Assembly: GCA_031253875.1 (NCBI GenBank)
Contig: JAIRVN010000017.1
Coordinates: 1-10,932, forward strand
Source of the DNA: Deltaproteobacteria bacterium
GTDB taxonomy: Bacteria > Desulfobacterota > Desulfovibrionia > Desulfovibrionales > Desulfovibrionaceae
Direction: 5' to 3'
DNA: 10,932 bases
Positions 1-7,220 of the stretch are shown piece by piece. The notes beneath the pieces are model-generated. The model worked only from the letters and a program-made list of their open reading frames with translations. It searched no databases and was not told the origin of the DNA. The position numbers and the translations under genes are program-made. How positions within the stretch are numbered: the stretch's first letter is position 1; every line of letters starts with the position of its first letter.

Positions 1-1
1 C

Positions 2-3000
2 AACAAGGAACTGACCCTGGACAACAACTGGGCGGAGAATATCAAGGATATCCCCGTGATCATCGGCGTGCTTGAGACCGATGAAGTGCAGATCAACGTT
101 AACGGCTCGCTCACCGAGAACGACACGGCCGGCGTCGGCATTGAGCTCCAGCAACCGAAGGACGGCACGAACGAAATCATCACCGAGACGGAATTCACGG
201 TCACGCAGGAGGGCAACTGGCAGGAAGGCGATGTCATGGGCACCTTCTGGTATGACGGCAAGGCCTATGAGGTTGTCGTGGGCGAGGACGGCAAGGGCCA
301 TGTGAACATCCCCTTCGGCGACAAGGGCTATGATCCCAATGCCGACTTCACGTTCTCGGCAACGGACAAGGACGGCAATTCCACCCACAACAGCAACTCC
401 GTCCATATTGACACCGACAGCACGGTGCAGGATGTGCGTTCGGGCGAAGAAGGCAACTTCAAGGGCAGCATTACCATTGATGTGATCGCCGTTGCCGACG
501 CGCCCTCGAACGTGGCCGGAACCAGCGACGTGGACGAGGTCCACGCCGGGGACAAGATCACGATTACCGTGACCGCGACCTTCGACGACACTGACGGCTC
601 CGAACGGCATTATGTGCTGGTGGAAGCCAAAGATGGCTGGACCTGCAACGGTCCCCATGACGTGTGGACCGGCCCTGACGGCAAGAACTACTTCCGCGTG
701 AAAGTGGACGGCACAGAGCGGGAAGTGTCAGAGGAAATCTCGCTGAATCCGCCGAAGGAACACGACGGGAAGAACTACGAGGCAAAGCTCTCGGTGGGCG
801 GCCTGGCTGAAGAAAAGGCCACGGGCAGCATCAACGACACCGGCTTCACCCCCGGCGGCGAAGTTTCCGTGACAGTGACTAACGAGGCTCCGGTTCTGGC
901 GGCGATCGATCCCGCGGAAGTGGATAAGGGCGCCAGCATCGGCGGTGTCTTCGTGGGGACGGATGCGGATGAAGACGATATTCTGACCTACAGCGTAGCC
1001 GACGCGGTCGCCGACAGCAGCCGGGAAGGCTTTGACTGCAAGGTGGCCGGCAAGTACGGCGACCTGTATTACAACAGCCAGACCGGCGCATACGAATACG
1101 TGGCTGACAGAGCCGAGTCTCTGGCCAAGGGCGAAAAGGTCGATGACTCGTTCGTCGTCACGGTGAAGGATAACCACGGCGCCACGGGTGAGAACAGCCT
1201 GCAAGTCACCCTCACCGGCGCCAACAACGCCCCGACCCTGGAAGCCATGATCGCGGACGTGGATACGGGCGCCAGCATCGGTGGCTACTTTGAGGGGCAT
1301 GATGCGGATGCCGGCGATATCCTGACCTACAGCGTAACCGGCGCGCTTGCCGACGACAGCCGGGACGGCTTTGATCACAAGGTGGCGGGCGAGTACGGCG
1401 ACCTGTACTACAACAGCCAGACCGGCGCATACGAATACGTGGCCGACAGAGCCGAGTCTCTGGCCCAGGACGTACAGGCCGATGAATCGTTCAACATCAC
1501 GGTGACGGATAACGATGGCGCCACGGGCGAGAACAGTCTGCAAATCACCCTCACCGGCGCCCAGTCCGACAGCGTCACCGGCGCCAGCAATCCCATCAGC
1601 CTTGCGCTGGTCAGCACGGTGAGCGGCCAAGCCTCCATCGGCGAAGCAACAGCCGCGGCCGCGGCTACCGAGGGCAGCTCGGCCACCCTGACGGTACACG
1701 GCGTCGATCTCAACGTGGTTGAAGGGAATGCGCTGAGTTTCACCCTGGAACTGAAGGGCGACAGCGGCGAAGCCATGACGGCGGCCTTGCCCATCACGGC
1801 AACCTTCGCGGTGACCGAAGGCGGCATCTTCCTGTTCCTGGACAGCGACACAGCCGCCGAGGTGCAGAAAGGCATAGGCTATACGGATGCCAACGGGCTG
1901 AGCTGGACCTATTATTATGACAAGGACACCCAGGAAGGCGCATACCACTTTGCCGCCGTCCTGCCCGCCGGGCAGTCCAGCGCGGCTATCTCCATCTCGA
2001 CCATGGACACCGCCATCAGCAATGAAACCGGGTCCCTGTCCGGCGCCCTGAAATTGCTGGGCGTCAACAGCAACGGCCTGAACGTCACGGCCGGGGAAAA
2101 TCAGCAGCTCACGGCGATCGTGCGCGACGATGCCTCCGAACACCGGGACGGTCCATCCTTTAACGTGGAATACCTCGGGGGCGATGTGGTCGAAGGCCAG
2201 TCCGCCGAGTTCACCATTCACCCCAACCCGCAGGCAGACTTTGCAACGGTGCAGCAGCCCGAGGGCATTGAGCTGACCTTCACGATCAGCGGCTCTTCCT
2301 TTGACGGCAGGGTGAGCGTAAGCTCCGGCGCCCATGACTATGAGGTCAGAGAGACAGCGCCCGGCAGCGGCGAGTACGCGATCACGCTGCCGCAGGGCAC
2401 GGATTTGACGCAGGCCCTGACCGTGATCGCGGGCACCCGGCCCGACAACGTGATCGGTACCGTGAACGCAACCATCAGCCTTGCGCTGCTCGAATCGAAG
2501 GGCGGCGAATCCGATGTCATGGCCTACAGGAACGAGGCGACAGCCATGGTTACCGAAGGCAGCAGCGCTCACCTGGAAGTGCGCGGCCTGGACGGCAGCA
2601 AGGTGGTGGAAGGGAAGGACCTGGAATTCACCCTGCAACTGGTGAATCAGAACGATGGGGCCGCCATGACGGCCACCCAGGCCGTTACGGCGATCTTCAC
2701 GGTACAGGTGAACGACATCAGCCACTTCCTGGACAGCGGCACGGTCGACGCTCTGAAGAACGGCGAGCCGTGCGCGACCAGCGGGCTGATCTGGACCTAT
2801 AACGACAGCCTCAGCTCATACCAGGTCGCCGCTACCCTGCCCGACGGCTTTGACCGTGCGGTCTTCAAGATTCCGACCATTGACGGCTCCGACAATGTCG
2901 TCGGCTCTTCGACCTTTGCCAAACTGACGCTGATCGGCCTTGCGGAAAGCGACTTGCCCATCAGCTCCGTGCCTGATCAAATGGTTTCCCCCTTCAGCGT

Positions 3001-3541
3001 GGAGTTGCTGGACAGCGCGTATGCGATGGTCGGCAATTACGGCCTGAATCCGGATGACTATATGGGCGCGTCCCTGCACTTCGGCGCCGAAGGCAACGAC
3101 GTTCTCCATGCCACCGGCGAGAGCAACCTCTTCCTGTGGAAGGCAGGCGACCTGGGCGGCGACGACGTCATCCACGGCTTCAACCTCGGCGCCGACGTCA
3201 TCGGCTTCCAGGATGTCCTGGGCGTCACCTCAGAGACCAGCCTTGATACGCTGCTGCAAGCCGGCCACTTCCAGTTCGGCTTCCCGGACGAGAACGACGT
3301 TGTGCATAGCGCCACGGTGAGCGTTGCGCACGGAAACGGCATCCTTGAAGCGACCTTCCTGGACACCAACCAGCTCGTGCTGACCCTCAGGGACAGCGGA
3401 GGCGCGAATGTGCAGACCGTAACGGTGAATCCCGCCGACGAATCTGTCAAGTTCTGGGATAGCTCCGTCGCCGCCGGCGGATTGGATGAAGCCAAGGCCA
3501 AGGCGATCCTGGTGCATATGATCTCGGAAGGCGTCGCCTGA
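2..3541 (+). CDS. Giant VCBS-repeat / RTX-type type I-secreted adhesin, C-terminal part (5' end outside window)
   Basis: The frame is open from base 2 with no stop before TGA 3539-3541, so the true start lies upstream. The GTG at 56 is internal. In order: Ig/cadherin-like modules with the phrases IAVADAP (about 485-505) and DDTDGSERHYVLVE (about 585-630), both common in giant adhesins; two tandem VCBS repeats (887-1228 and 1229-1567); a beta-sandwich module beginning TEGSSATL and VVEGNALSFTL (about 1670-2133); a spacer module beginning VVEGQSAEFTI; a second copy of the beta-sandwich module (about 2555-2985); and a C-terminal type I secretion target from 3092 (GNDVLHATG, then LFLWKAGDLGGDDVIHGF and GADVIGFQDVLGV), as in the VCA0849 subclass. 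Only one RTX-like nonapeptide is recognisable. The protein is Asp/Gly/Thr rich, nearly Cys-free, and has no membrane segment. Expected role: an export-by-TolC-type-channel, Ca2+-stiffened surface fibre for adhesion or biofilm. No ABC transporter, membrane fusion protein or Lap protease is in the window. Ligand and total length are unknown. Confidence 0.9.
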   Translation, partial: NKELTLDNNWAENIKDIPVIIGVLETDEVQINVNGSLTENDTAGVGIELQQPKDGTNEIITETEFTVTQEGNWQEGDVMGTFWYDGKAYEVVVGEDGKGHVNIPFGDKGYDPNADFTFSATDKDGNSTHNSNSVHIDTDSTVQDVRSGEEGNFKGSITIDVIAVADAPSNVAGTSDVDEVHAGDKITITVTATFDDTDGSERHYVLVEAKDGWTCNGPHDVWTGPDGKNYFRVKVDGTEREVSEEISLNPPKEHDGKNYEAKLSVGGLAEEKATGSINDTGFTPGGEVSVTVTNEAPVLAAIDPAEVDKGASIGGVFVGTDADEDDILTYSVADAVADSSREGFDCKVAGKYGDLYYNSQTGAYEYVADRAESLAKGEKVDDSFVVTVKDNHGATGENSLQVTLTGANNAPTLEAMIADVDTGASIGGYFEGHDADAGDILTYSVTGALADDSRDGFDHKVAGEYGDLYYNSQTGAYEYVADRAESLAQDVQADESFNITVTDNDGATGENSLQITLTGAQSDSVTGASNPISLALVSTVSGQASIGEATAAAAATEGSSATLTVHGVDLNVVEGNALSFTLELKGDSGEAMTAALPITATFAVTEGGIFLFLDSDTAAEVQKGIGYTDANGLSWTYYYDKDTQEGAYHFAAVLPAGQSSAAISISTMDTAISNETGSLSGALKLLGVNSNGLNVTAGENQQLTAIVRDDASEHRDGPSFNVEYLGGDVVEGQSAEFTIHPNPQADFATVQQPEGIELTFTISGSSFDGRVSVSSGAHDYEVRETAPGSGEYAITLPQGTDLTQALTVIAGTRPDNVIGTVNATISLALLESKGGESDVMAYRNEATAMVTEGSSAHLEVRGLDGSKVVEGKDLEFTLQLVNQNDGAAMTATQAVTAIFTVQVNDISHFLDSGTVDALKNGEPCATSGLIWTYNDSLSSYQVAATLPDGFDRAVFKIPTIDGSDNVVGSSTFAKLTLIGLAESDLPISSVPDQMVSPFSVELLDSAYAMVGNYGLNPDDYMGASLHFGAEGNDVLHATGESNLFLWKAGDLGGDDVIHGFNLGADVIGFQDVLGVTSETSLDTLLQAGHFQFGFPDENDVVHSATVSVAHGNGILEATFLDTNQLVLTLRDSGGANVQTVTVNPADESVKFWDSSVAAGGLDEAKAKAILVHMISEGVA
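887..1567 (+). repeat. Two tandem VCBS repeats, period 339 bp (113 codons)
   Basis: Both copies share GASIGG, DILTYSV, SRxGFDxKVAG, YGDLYYNSQTGAYEYVADRAE (split here: YGDLYYNSQ, then TGAYEYVADRAES), then GATGENSLQ and TLTGA. Landmarks recur exactly 339 bp apart: cgccagcatc at 931 and 1270, and ctcaccggcgc at 1211 and 1550. The longest identical run is 35 bases (1070-1104 against 1409-1443). The first copy carries one additional codon near its start. This pattern indicates recent duplication or gene conversion inside the adhesin gene. Confidence 0.9.
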
Positions 3542-3583
3542 GCAGGACTGCGCTCCAAGGAAATAACGCAGAGACACACGCCG

Positions 3584-3621
3584 CCCCCGCTGTTTCCGGT
3601 TATCGCCGGAAACAGCGGGGG
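3584..3621 (+). terminator. Perfect 16-bp hairpin after the adhesin gene
   Basis: The arm at 3584-3599 (cccccgctgtttccgg) is the exact reverse complement of 3606-3621, with a six-base loop. It begins 42 bases after the adhesin stop codon. No T-tract follows on the plus strand, so it may be a weak or Rho-assisted terminator, an RNA 3'-end stabiliser, or both. It separates the adhesin transcript from the lysis genes. Confidence 0.6.
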
Positions 3622-3700
3622 CACATCCGTAATTACATGCCCGCCGCTTGCCTTGCCTCCTTCCGGCATGCTTATGCTTCTGTGAAAAGGAGCACACAGC

Positions 3701-4336
3701 ATGCCCATCCATCTTGCCGACATCCGGGCCTTTCTGAACCGTCCGGGCATTGAGGGTCCGCAGCAACTCGACGGCTACATCCCCTGCCGCATGAAGACCG
3801 GCGGCAGCGCCAACTACCGGGGGCCGTCAAGCGGCCCTCCCGGCGACTTCGAGGCCATGGGCGTCTCCGGCGTGACCATCGCCACGGGCGTTGACCTCGG
3901 CCAGACGGACGCCGACACCCTGCAGCGGGGCGGACTCTGCTCCGGCATTGCCGACATGCTCCGCCCGTATTTCGGACTGCGCCGGGATGCGGCCATCCGC
4001 AAACTGCACGACCTGCCCCTGCGCGTATCCCCGGATACGGCGCACGAACTGGACCGGGTGACGCACGGCATCCACGCCGGGCGCATCAGCGCGCGCTATG
4101 ACGGCGCGCATCCCGCAACCCCCTTCGCCGGTTTGCCCCCACAGGCGCAGGCGGCCATCTTTTCCCTCCTGTACCAGCGCGGCACGGGCGTGACCGGCAA
4201 GTGTCCCAACACCTGGGCGGCCCTGGTGGCCGGGGATTGGCGGGACGCGGCGGCGCGCCTGTGCAACGCCTCTCTGTGGGAGGGCTACCAGGGACGCAGA
4301 GCGCTTGAGGGCAGGCTGCTCAAGGAGATTGTATGA
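3701..4336 (+). CDS. Pesticin-like muramidase (phage-type endolysin)
   Basis: A 211-residue protein that I recognise as the pesticin C-terminal/T4-lysozyme-like fold, which hydrolyses the MurNAc-GlcNAc bond of peptidoglycan. The diagnostic stretch is GVTIATGVDLGQ (residues 57-68). E18 (in GIEGPQQLDGYIP), T59 and D65 are candidate counterparts of the catalytic Glu-Thr-Asp of pesticin; the T-to-D spacing of six matches what I recall of pesticin. FSLLYQRGTG (about 154-163) and the helical C-terminus fit the family. There is no N-terminal translocation or receptor-binding domain as in true pesticin and no signal peptide, so it is expected to be a cytoplasmic endolysin needing a holin. The start is supported by AAAAGGAG at 3685-3692, eight bases before ATG. 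Its end overlaps the next gene (ATGA), which supports co-translation with the holin. An alternative role is as a toxin or effector rather than a lysis enzyme. Confidence 0.82.
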   Translation: MPIHLADIRAFLNRPGIEGPQQLDGYIPCRMKTGGSANYRGPSSGPPGDFEAMGVSGVTIATGVDLGQTDADTLQRGGLCSGIADMLRPYFGLRRDAAIRKLHDLPLRVSPDTAHELDRVTHGIHAGRISARYDGAHPATPFAGLPPQAQAAIFSLLYQRGTGVTGKCPNTWAALVAGDWRDAAARLCNASLWEGYQGRRALEGRLLKEIV

Positions 4337-4638
4337 GCGTATTTGCAGGCATTCCCATTGTAGGCGGCCTCATCGGCAGGGTCTTCGACCGGCTGCTGCC
4401 CGACAAGGCCAAGATCAACGAGGCGCAAAGCCGCATCAACGAAAGCGAGGTCCAGGGCGGGCCTGCCTCGGTCCTGCGCCTGTGGCGCGGCTTCGTCGGC
4501 TGGACGCTCGGCCTGTGCCTGGCCTGGGAACTGGCATGCCGGCCGGTCATCGCCACCTATTGGCCGGAAGCGCTGCTGCCGCCGTCCATGCTCAAGGAAG
4601 TGCTCACCCTCCTGCTCGGCATGCTGGGCTTGGCGTGA
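4333..4638 (+). CDS. Holin of the 3-TM (GTA/phage) type
   Basis: A 101-residue protein. After a short N-terminal hydrophobic stretch (GIPIVGGLIGRVFDRLLPDK, residues 6-25) and a charged linker (about 26-45), it shows WRGFVGWTLGLCLAWELACR (about residues 51-70) and a C-terminal hydrophobic helix (KEVLTLLLGMLGLA). This order, including the 'FDRLLPDKAK' linker and the 'R-W' before the second helix, is typical of the family named holin of 3TMs, for gene-transfer release. Its expected role is to permeabilise the inner membrane so that the upstream muramidase reaches the wall. The ATG lies four bases inside the muramidase end (ATGA overlap) with AAGGAG at 4322-4327 as ribosome binding site; its stop overlaps the next start by one base. 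Tight coupling of all three genes supports one lysis cassette. Confidence 0.75.
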   Translation: MSVFAGIPIVGGLIGRVFDRLLPDKAKINEAQSRINESEVQGGPASVLRLWRGFVGWTLGLCLAWELACRPVIATYWPEALLPPSMLKEVLTLLLGMLGLA

Positions 4639-4868
4639 TGAACGCTTTTCAGCGCGAAATGGTGGAGCGCCTTACGCGCATCGAGACGCAGCTTACCGAA
4701 CGCTGCGCCGCGTGCATGGCCGGCAGGGACGAACACGAAACGCGCATTGCCGCCCTGGAAGCGGTGGAACAGCGACGCAGGGGAGGCCTGGCCCTGATGG
4801 GCGCGATGCTCTCCGCCGCCGGGCTGCTCGGCGGGCTGGCGGCGAAGTTCTGGCCGTGGGGCCAGTAG
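4638..4868 (+). CDS. Small coiled-coil plus one-TM protein, XhlA/spanin-like lysis accessory
   Basis: A 76-residue protein starting at the ATG that shares its A with the holin stop (TGATG). Residues 1-47 are charged and heptad-like (FQREMVERLTRIETQL, then EHETRIAALEAVEQRRR), with a CxxC pair at C23/C26. Residues 49-70 form one hydrophobic helix, and the end is short and aromatic (KFWPWGQ). This layout resembles XhlA-type lysis accessory proteins and also one-pass inner-membrane spanin-like proteins; I cannot decide between them from sequence alone. The same frame is open upstream to 4305, but that part overlaps the holin gene and is out of keeping with the gene coupling, so I chose the internal ATG. 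Confidence 0.65.
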   Translation: MNAFQREMVERLTRIETQLTERCAACMAGRDEHETRIAALEAVEQRRRGGLALMGAMLSAAGLLGGLAAKFWPWGQ

Positions 4869-4903
4869 CGTGGTCAAAAACCCGTCAACTACCCCGCTTT
4901 TTT
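4867..4903 (+). terminator. Possible intrinsic terminator of the lysis cassette
   Basis: Bases 4867-4874 (agcgtggt) can pair with 4891-4898 (accccgct) with one mismatch, leaving a 16-base loop, and T residues follow (4898-4903). The stem starts at the last gene's stop codon. The loop is long, so this is a tentative call. Confidence 0.35.
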
Positions 4904-4958
4904 CGCCAATAAACTCTAGATTTTATTTAATATGGCAATATACATCATAAAATGTCAC

Positions 4959-4975
4959 TTGGCACAGTACTTGCT
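4959..4975 (+). promoter_or_regulatory. Sigma-54 (-24/-12) promoter of the flagellin gene
   Basis: TTGGCAC at 4959-4965 and TTGCT at 4971-4975 match the RpoN consensus, with GG (4961-4962) and GC (4973-4974) separated by exactly ten bases. The predicted start of transcription is near 4985, giving a leader of about 30 bases. The sequence upstream (about 4898-4957) is AT rich and could hold activator and IHF sites. The promoter implies control by a flagellar enhancer-binding protein rather than sigma-28. Confidence 0.85.
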
Positions 4976-5002
4976 TAACATAGGGCACAGCTTAACCACC
5001 CA

Positions 5003-5012
5003 TAAGGAGGTG
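5003..5012 (+). promoter_or_regulatory. Strong Shine-Dalgarno of the flagellin gene
   Basis: TAAGGAGGTG pairs almost fully with the 16S rRNA 3' end and lies four bases before ATG 5017. It fixes the start and suggests very high translation, as expected for flagellin. Its GGA core could also be a CsrA target, which the sequence alone cannot show. Confidence 0.75.
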
Positions 5013-5016
5013 TCCC

Positions 5017-5904
5017 ATGTCTTTGGTCATCAACCACAACTTGGCAGCAATGAACGCCGCCAGAAACCTGAACCAGCACTACGGCAGGCTGGCAACATCC
5101 ACGCAGCGCCTGTCTTCCGGCCTGCGGGTCAACTCCGCGGCGGACGATGCCGCCGGCCTGGCAATCCGCGAACTGCAGCGGGCGGAAATCGCCACCCTGC
5201 GGCAGGGCTCGCGCAACGCGGCAGACGCCATTTCTCTCATCCAGACGGCGGACGGCGCTTTGCAGGTGATCGACGAAAAACTGATCCGCATGAAAGAACT
5301 GGCGGAACAGGCGGCCACCGGCACCTACGACTCGACGCAGCGTTTGATGATCGAGTCGGAATACCAGGCCATGGCGTCGGAAATCACCCGTATCGCCAAC
5401 GCCACGGCTTTCAACGGCGTCAAGCTTCTCAACGGCACCCTGTCGGGCGCGCACGACGGAAGCGGCCTGCAGGCCAAGGGCGAGTTGAAAATCCACTTCG
5501 GCTCCGGCAACCATTCGGCGGAAGACTACTATTACATTTCCGTCGGCAACGCCACGGCTTCCGCCCTGGGCCTCGGCAACCAATCAGATGAGACCTGCGG
5601 TTTCTCCATATCCACGCAGGACGCCGCCCAATGCGCTCTGGACGCCATCAATCTGGCCATTGTTTCAAAGGATAAAATCCGCGCGGCCCTCGGCGCGCTC
5701 CAAAACCGCCTGGAAAACACGATCACCAATCTGAACATCCAGGCTGAAAACCTGCAGGCAGCGGAATCCCGCATCTCCGACGTCGACGTGGCGACGGAAA
5801 TGACGGAATTCGTGCGCAACCAGATCCTGACCCAGGCTGCTGTTGCCATGCTCGCGCAGGCCAACTCGCTGCCAAGAATGGCCATGAACCTCATCGGAGG
5901 CTAA
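5017..5904 (+). CDS. fliC: Flagellin (flagellar filament subunit)
   Basis: A 295-residue flagellin. The N-terminal D0/D1 region (1-140) has INHNLAAMNAARNL, RLSSGLRVNSAADDAAGLAI and RMKELAEQAATGTYD. The C-terminal D1/D0 region (about 215-295) has LGALQNRLENTITNL, ISDVDVATEMTEF and LTQAAVAMLAQANSLP, ending MAMNLIGG. The surface-exposed middle is short (about 141-210), so this is a compact flagellin. R91 and L95 sit at the positions of the TLR5-contact Arg/Leu in enteric flagellins, so innate recognition is plausible. There is no signal peptide, as expected for export by the flagellar type III system. Two cysteines, C194 and C206, lie in the variable part, which is uncommon for flagellins. The gene stands alone with its own sigma-54 promoter; no chaperone, cap or regulator gene is adjacent. 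The symbol could equally be flaA or flaB in this lineage. Confidence 0.95.
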   Translation: MSLVINHNLAAMNAARNLNQHYGRLATSTQRLSSGLRVNSAADDAAGLAIRELQRAEIATLRQGSRNAADAISLIQTADGALQVIDEKLIRMKELAEQAATGTYDSTQRLMIESEYQAMASEITRIANATAFNGVKLLNGTLSGAHDGSGLQAKGELKIHFGSGNHSAEDYYYISVGNATASALGLGNQSDETCGFSISTQDAAQCALDAINLAIVSKDKIRAALGALQNRLENTITNLNIQAENLQAAESRISDVDVATEMTEFVRNQILTQAAVAMLAQANSLPRMAMNLIGG

Positions 5905-5942
5905 GCCGTTCTCCTTCAAGCTGTGGCAGACCAAAGACGGGA

Positions 5943-5971
5943 GGTCCGGGGGGGCTTGTCTCCTCCGGGCC
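5943..5971 (+). terminator. GC-rich hairpin downstream of flagellin
   Basis: Bases 5943-5952 (ggtccggggg) can pair with 5962-5971 (cctccgggcc) in a ten-bp stem with two G-T pairs and a nine-base loop, 39 bases after the flagellin stop. No T-run follows immediately. A second small stem (5980-5993) comes next. It is probably the flagellin transcript end, but a weak call. The remaining 5972-6143 between the convergent flagellin and rnc genes shows no gene. Confidence 0.4.
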
Positions 5972-6143
5972 GGGTCTGGGCGGCAGTGCCGTCAGTTTGC
6001 CGTGGTACTTCGTCCGACTTCGTTTTTTGCTCCGGTCATGGATCATAAGAGTCCACTCCCGTCACAAAACACTCGCCTTCCTCGCCTGACGGCAAACCTC
6101 CATCACTGCCGAAAACTGCCACTACCGGAAACTGCCCGTAACT

Positions 6144-6881
6144 TCACTCGGGCGTAGCGTGCAAAGCCAGCAAGGCGATGCGGGCTGCTTCCTGTTCCGC
6201 GCGTTTGAGGCTGGGCCCCAGGGCGACAAAGATCCGGCCGTCGGGCAAACGCGCGCATACCTCGAAAAGCTTGGCGTGTTCCGGCCCGTGACTGGCATTG
6301 AGCGTGTACGTCGGCCGTTCGCGGTATTTTTGCTGGATGATTTCCTGAAGCTGCGTCTTGAAATCTTTCCGGAACTCCCGGCTCAAGGTCCGGGGCCAAC
6401 GTCCGGCAAAAAGACGCCGTACAAGCTCCCGCACAGGCGCAACTCCGCCGTCTTCATACACAGCCCCCAGCACCGCCTCCAAGGCGTCCCCCAGCAGGAC
6501 GTCACGCGCGCGTCCCCCCTGGTTCTCCTCTCCCCTGCCCAGACGCAGATGATCATCAAGGCCGATTGCACGCGCCAGGTCCGCCAAAAAAACCGCGTTT
6601 ACCAACTGTGAACGCACGCGGGTCAGATCGCCTTCCCGGGCATCGGGAAAACGGGCAAACAGCTCGCTTGATATGCACAGCGACAACACCGCGTCGCCGA
6701 GAAACTCCAGACGCTCGTTATGCGTGCCGCCGCCATCCGTTTCATTGGCGAAAGAACTGTGCGTCACCGCCGCGGCAAGCAGGCCCGCATCCTGGAACAC
6801 GTAGCCGAGCGCCCGCTCCAGGCGCGCCAATTCCAGTCCCTTGTCCGCCATATCACAATTCCCGGTACGAAATATCGGCAC
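6144..6881 (-). CDS. rnc: Ribonuclease III
   Basis: A 245-residue enzyme that cuts double-stranded RNA in rRNA precursors and regulatory duplexes. The signature [13 protein letters not shown] is at residues 54-66. Metal and catalytic acids E56, E59, D63, D132 and E135 are in place, in RLEFLGD and [17 protein letters not shown]. The C-terminal double-stranded RNA-binding domain (about 172-243) begins [20 protein letters not shown] and ends with the [13 protein letters not shown] helix. Length and domain order are normal. The start is uncertain. GTG 6881 has AAAGGA about ten bases upstream, overlapping the mazF stop; ATG 6851 would remove ten residues ([10 protein letters not shown]) not needed for the fold but has only a weak GGGA. 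It is 15 bases downstream of mazF on the same strand, with no promoter or terminator visible between, so it appears to be the third gene of the toxin-antitoxin operon. The usual neighbours (era, lepB, acpP/fabF) are absent here. Confidence 0.95.
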   Translation of the reverse strand: MPIFRTGNCDMADKGLELARLERALGYVFQDAGLLAAAVTHSSFANETDGGGTHNERLEFLGDAVLSLCISSELFARFPDAREGDLTRVRSQLVNAVFLADLARAIGLDDHLRLGRGEENQGGRARDVLLGDALEAVLGAVYEDGGVAPVRELVRRLFAGRWPRTLSREFRKDFKTQLQEIIQQKYRERPTYTLNASHGPEHAKLFEVCARLPDGRIFVALGPSLKRAEQEAARIALLALHATPE

Positions 6882-6896
6882 ACCAGGCGATTCCTT

Positions 6897-7220
6897 TCAC
6901 TTCGCTATTCCCAAAAACACGGCCAGGCAACGCTCGATCTCCACCATTGTATCCGCGTCGATGCGCCCAAAAGCTGGACCTGTCTTGTCGCGTTTCACCG
7001 TCATGACCTTGTCCACCATCACTTGTGAAGGCTTCTGCAAGCCATTCTCCGCGTTCGGCTGCACGGTGATGCGCAGTAAAGGCGCGGCAACAAGCGTACT
7101 GGTAAGGGGCAGTATCGTCACGCTTGTGTGTTCGCTGAATTGGTTGGCTTGAATTACCAGGGCGGGCCTTGGCTTGCCAAAGTCGCCTTGCATGGCGATG
7201 GTCACGATGTCGCCGCGCAT
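6897..7220 (-). CDS. mazF: MazF/PemK-family endoribonuclease toxin
   Basis: A 107-residue toxin of the CcdB/PemK fold, expected to cut single-stranded mRNA at short motifs. Family marks are MRGDIVTIAM at the start, KPRPALVIQ (about 16-24), SVTILPLTSTL and SQVMVDKVMTV (about 65-75), and a C-terminal helix IERCLAVFLGI. ATG 7220 shares its A with the antitoxin TAA (TAATG). The frame is also open to a GTG at 7232 inside the antitoxin, but the overlapped ATG and the family N-terminus favour 7220. The gene is complete with no visible lesion. It lies between the antitoxin and rnc in the same direction. Cleavage specificity cannot be read from sequence. Confidence 0.9.
   Translation of the reverse strand: MRGDIVTIAMQGDFGKPRPALVIQANQFSEHTSVTILPLTSTLVAAPLLRITVQPNAENGLQKPSQVMVDKVMTVKRDKTGPAFGRIDADTMVEIERCLAVFLGIAK

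Noticed and set aside
887..1567. Repeat array considered as a CRISPR or non-coding tandem array
   Set aside because: The period is 339 bp, in frame, and encodes VCBS domains; there are no short identical repeats with unique spacers.
728..2725. Long open frame of 665 codons on the minus strand inside the adhesin gene
   Set aside because: It mirrors the GC-rich codon pattern of the repeat-containing adhesin, shows no domain, and overlaps clear VCBS and secretion-domain coding on the other strand.
3653..3678. Possible sigma-70 promoter before the muramidase (TTGCCT and TATGCT)
   Set aside because: The spacing is 14 or 19 bases depending on the choice of -35, and neither hexamer is strong, so it is not listed.
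4305..4637. N-terminal extension of the small coiled-coil/TM protein
   Set aside because: It overlaps the whole holin gene in another frame, and the TGATG junction at 4636-4640 gives a natural start.
5988..6093. Inverted octamers GCCGTCAG and CTGACGGC between flagellin and rnc
   Set aside because: Arms of eight bases about 90 bases apart are expected by chance in GC-rich DNA and have no supporting context.
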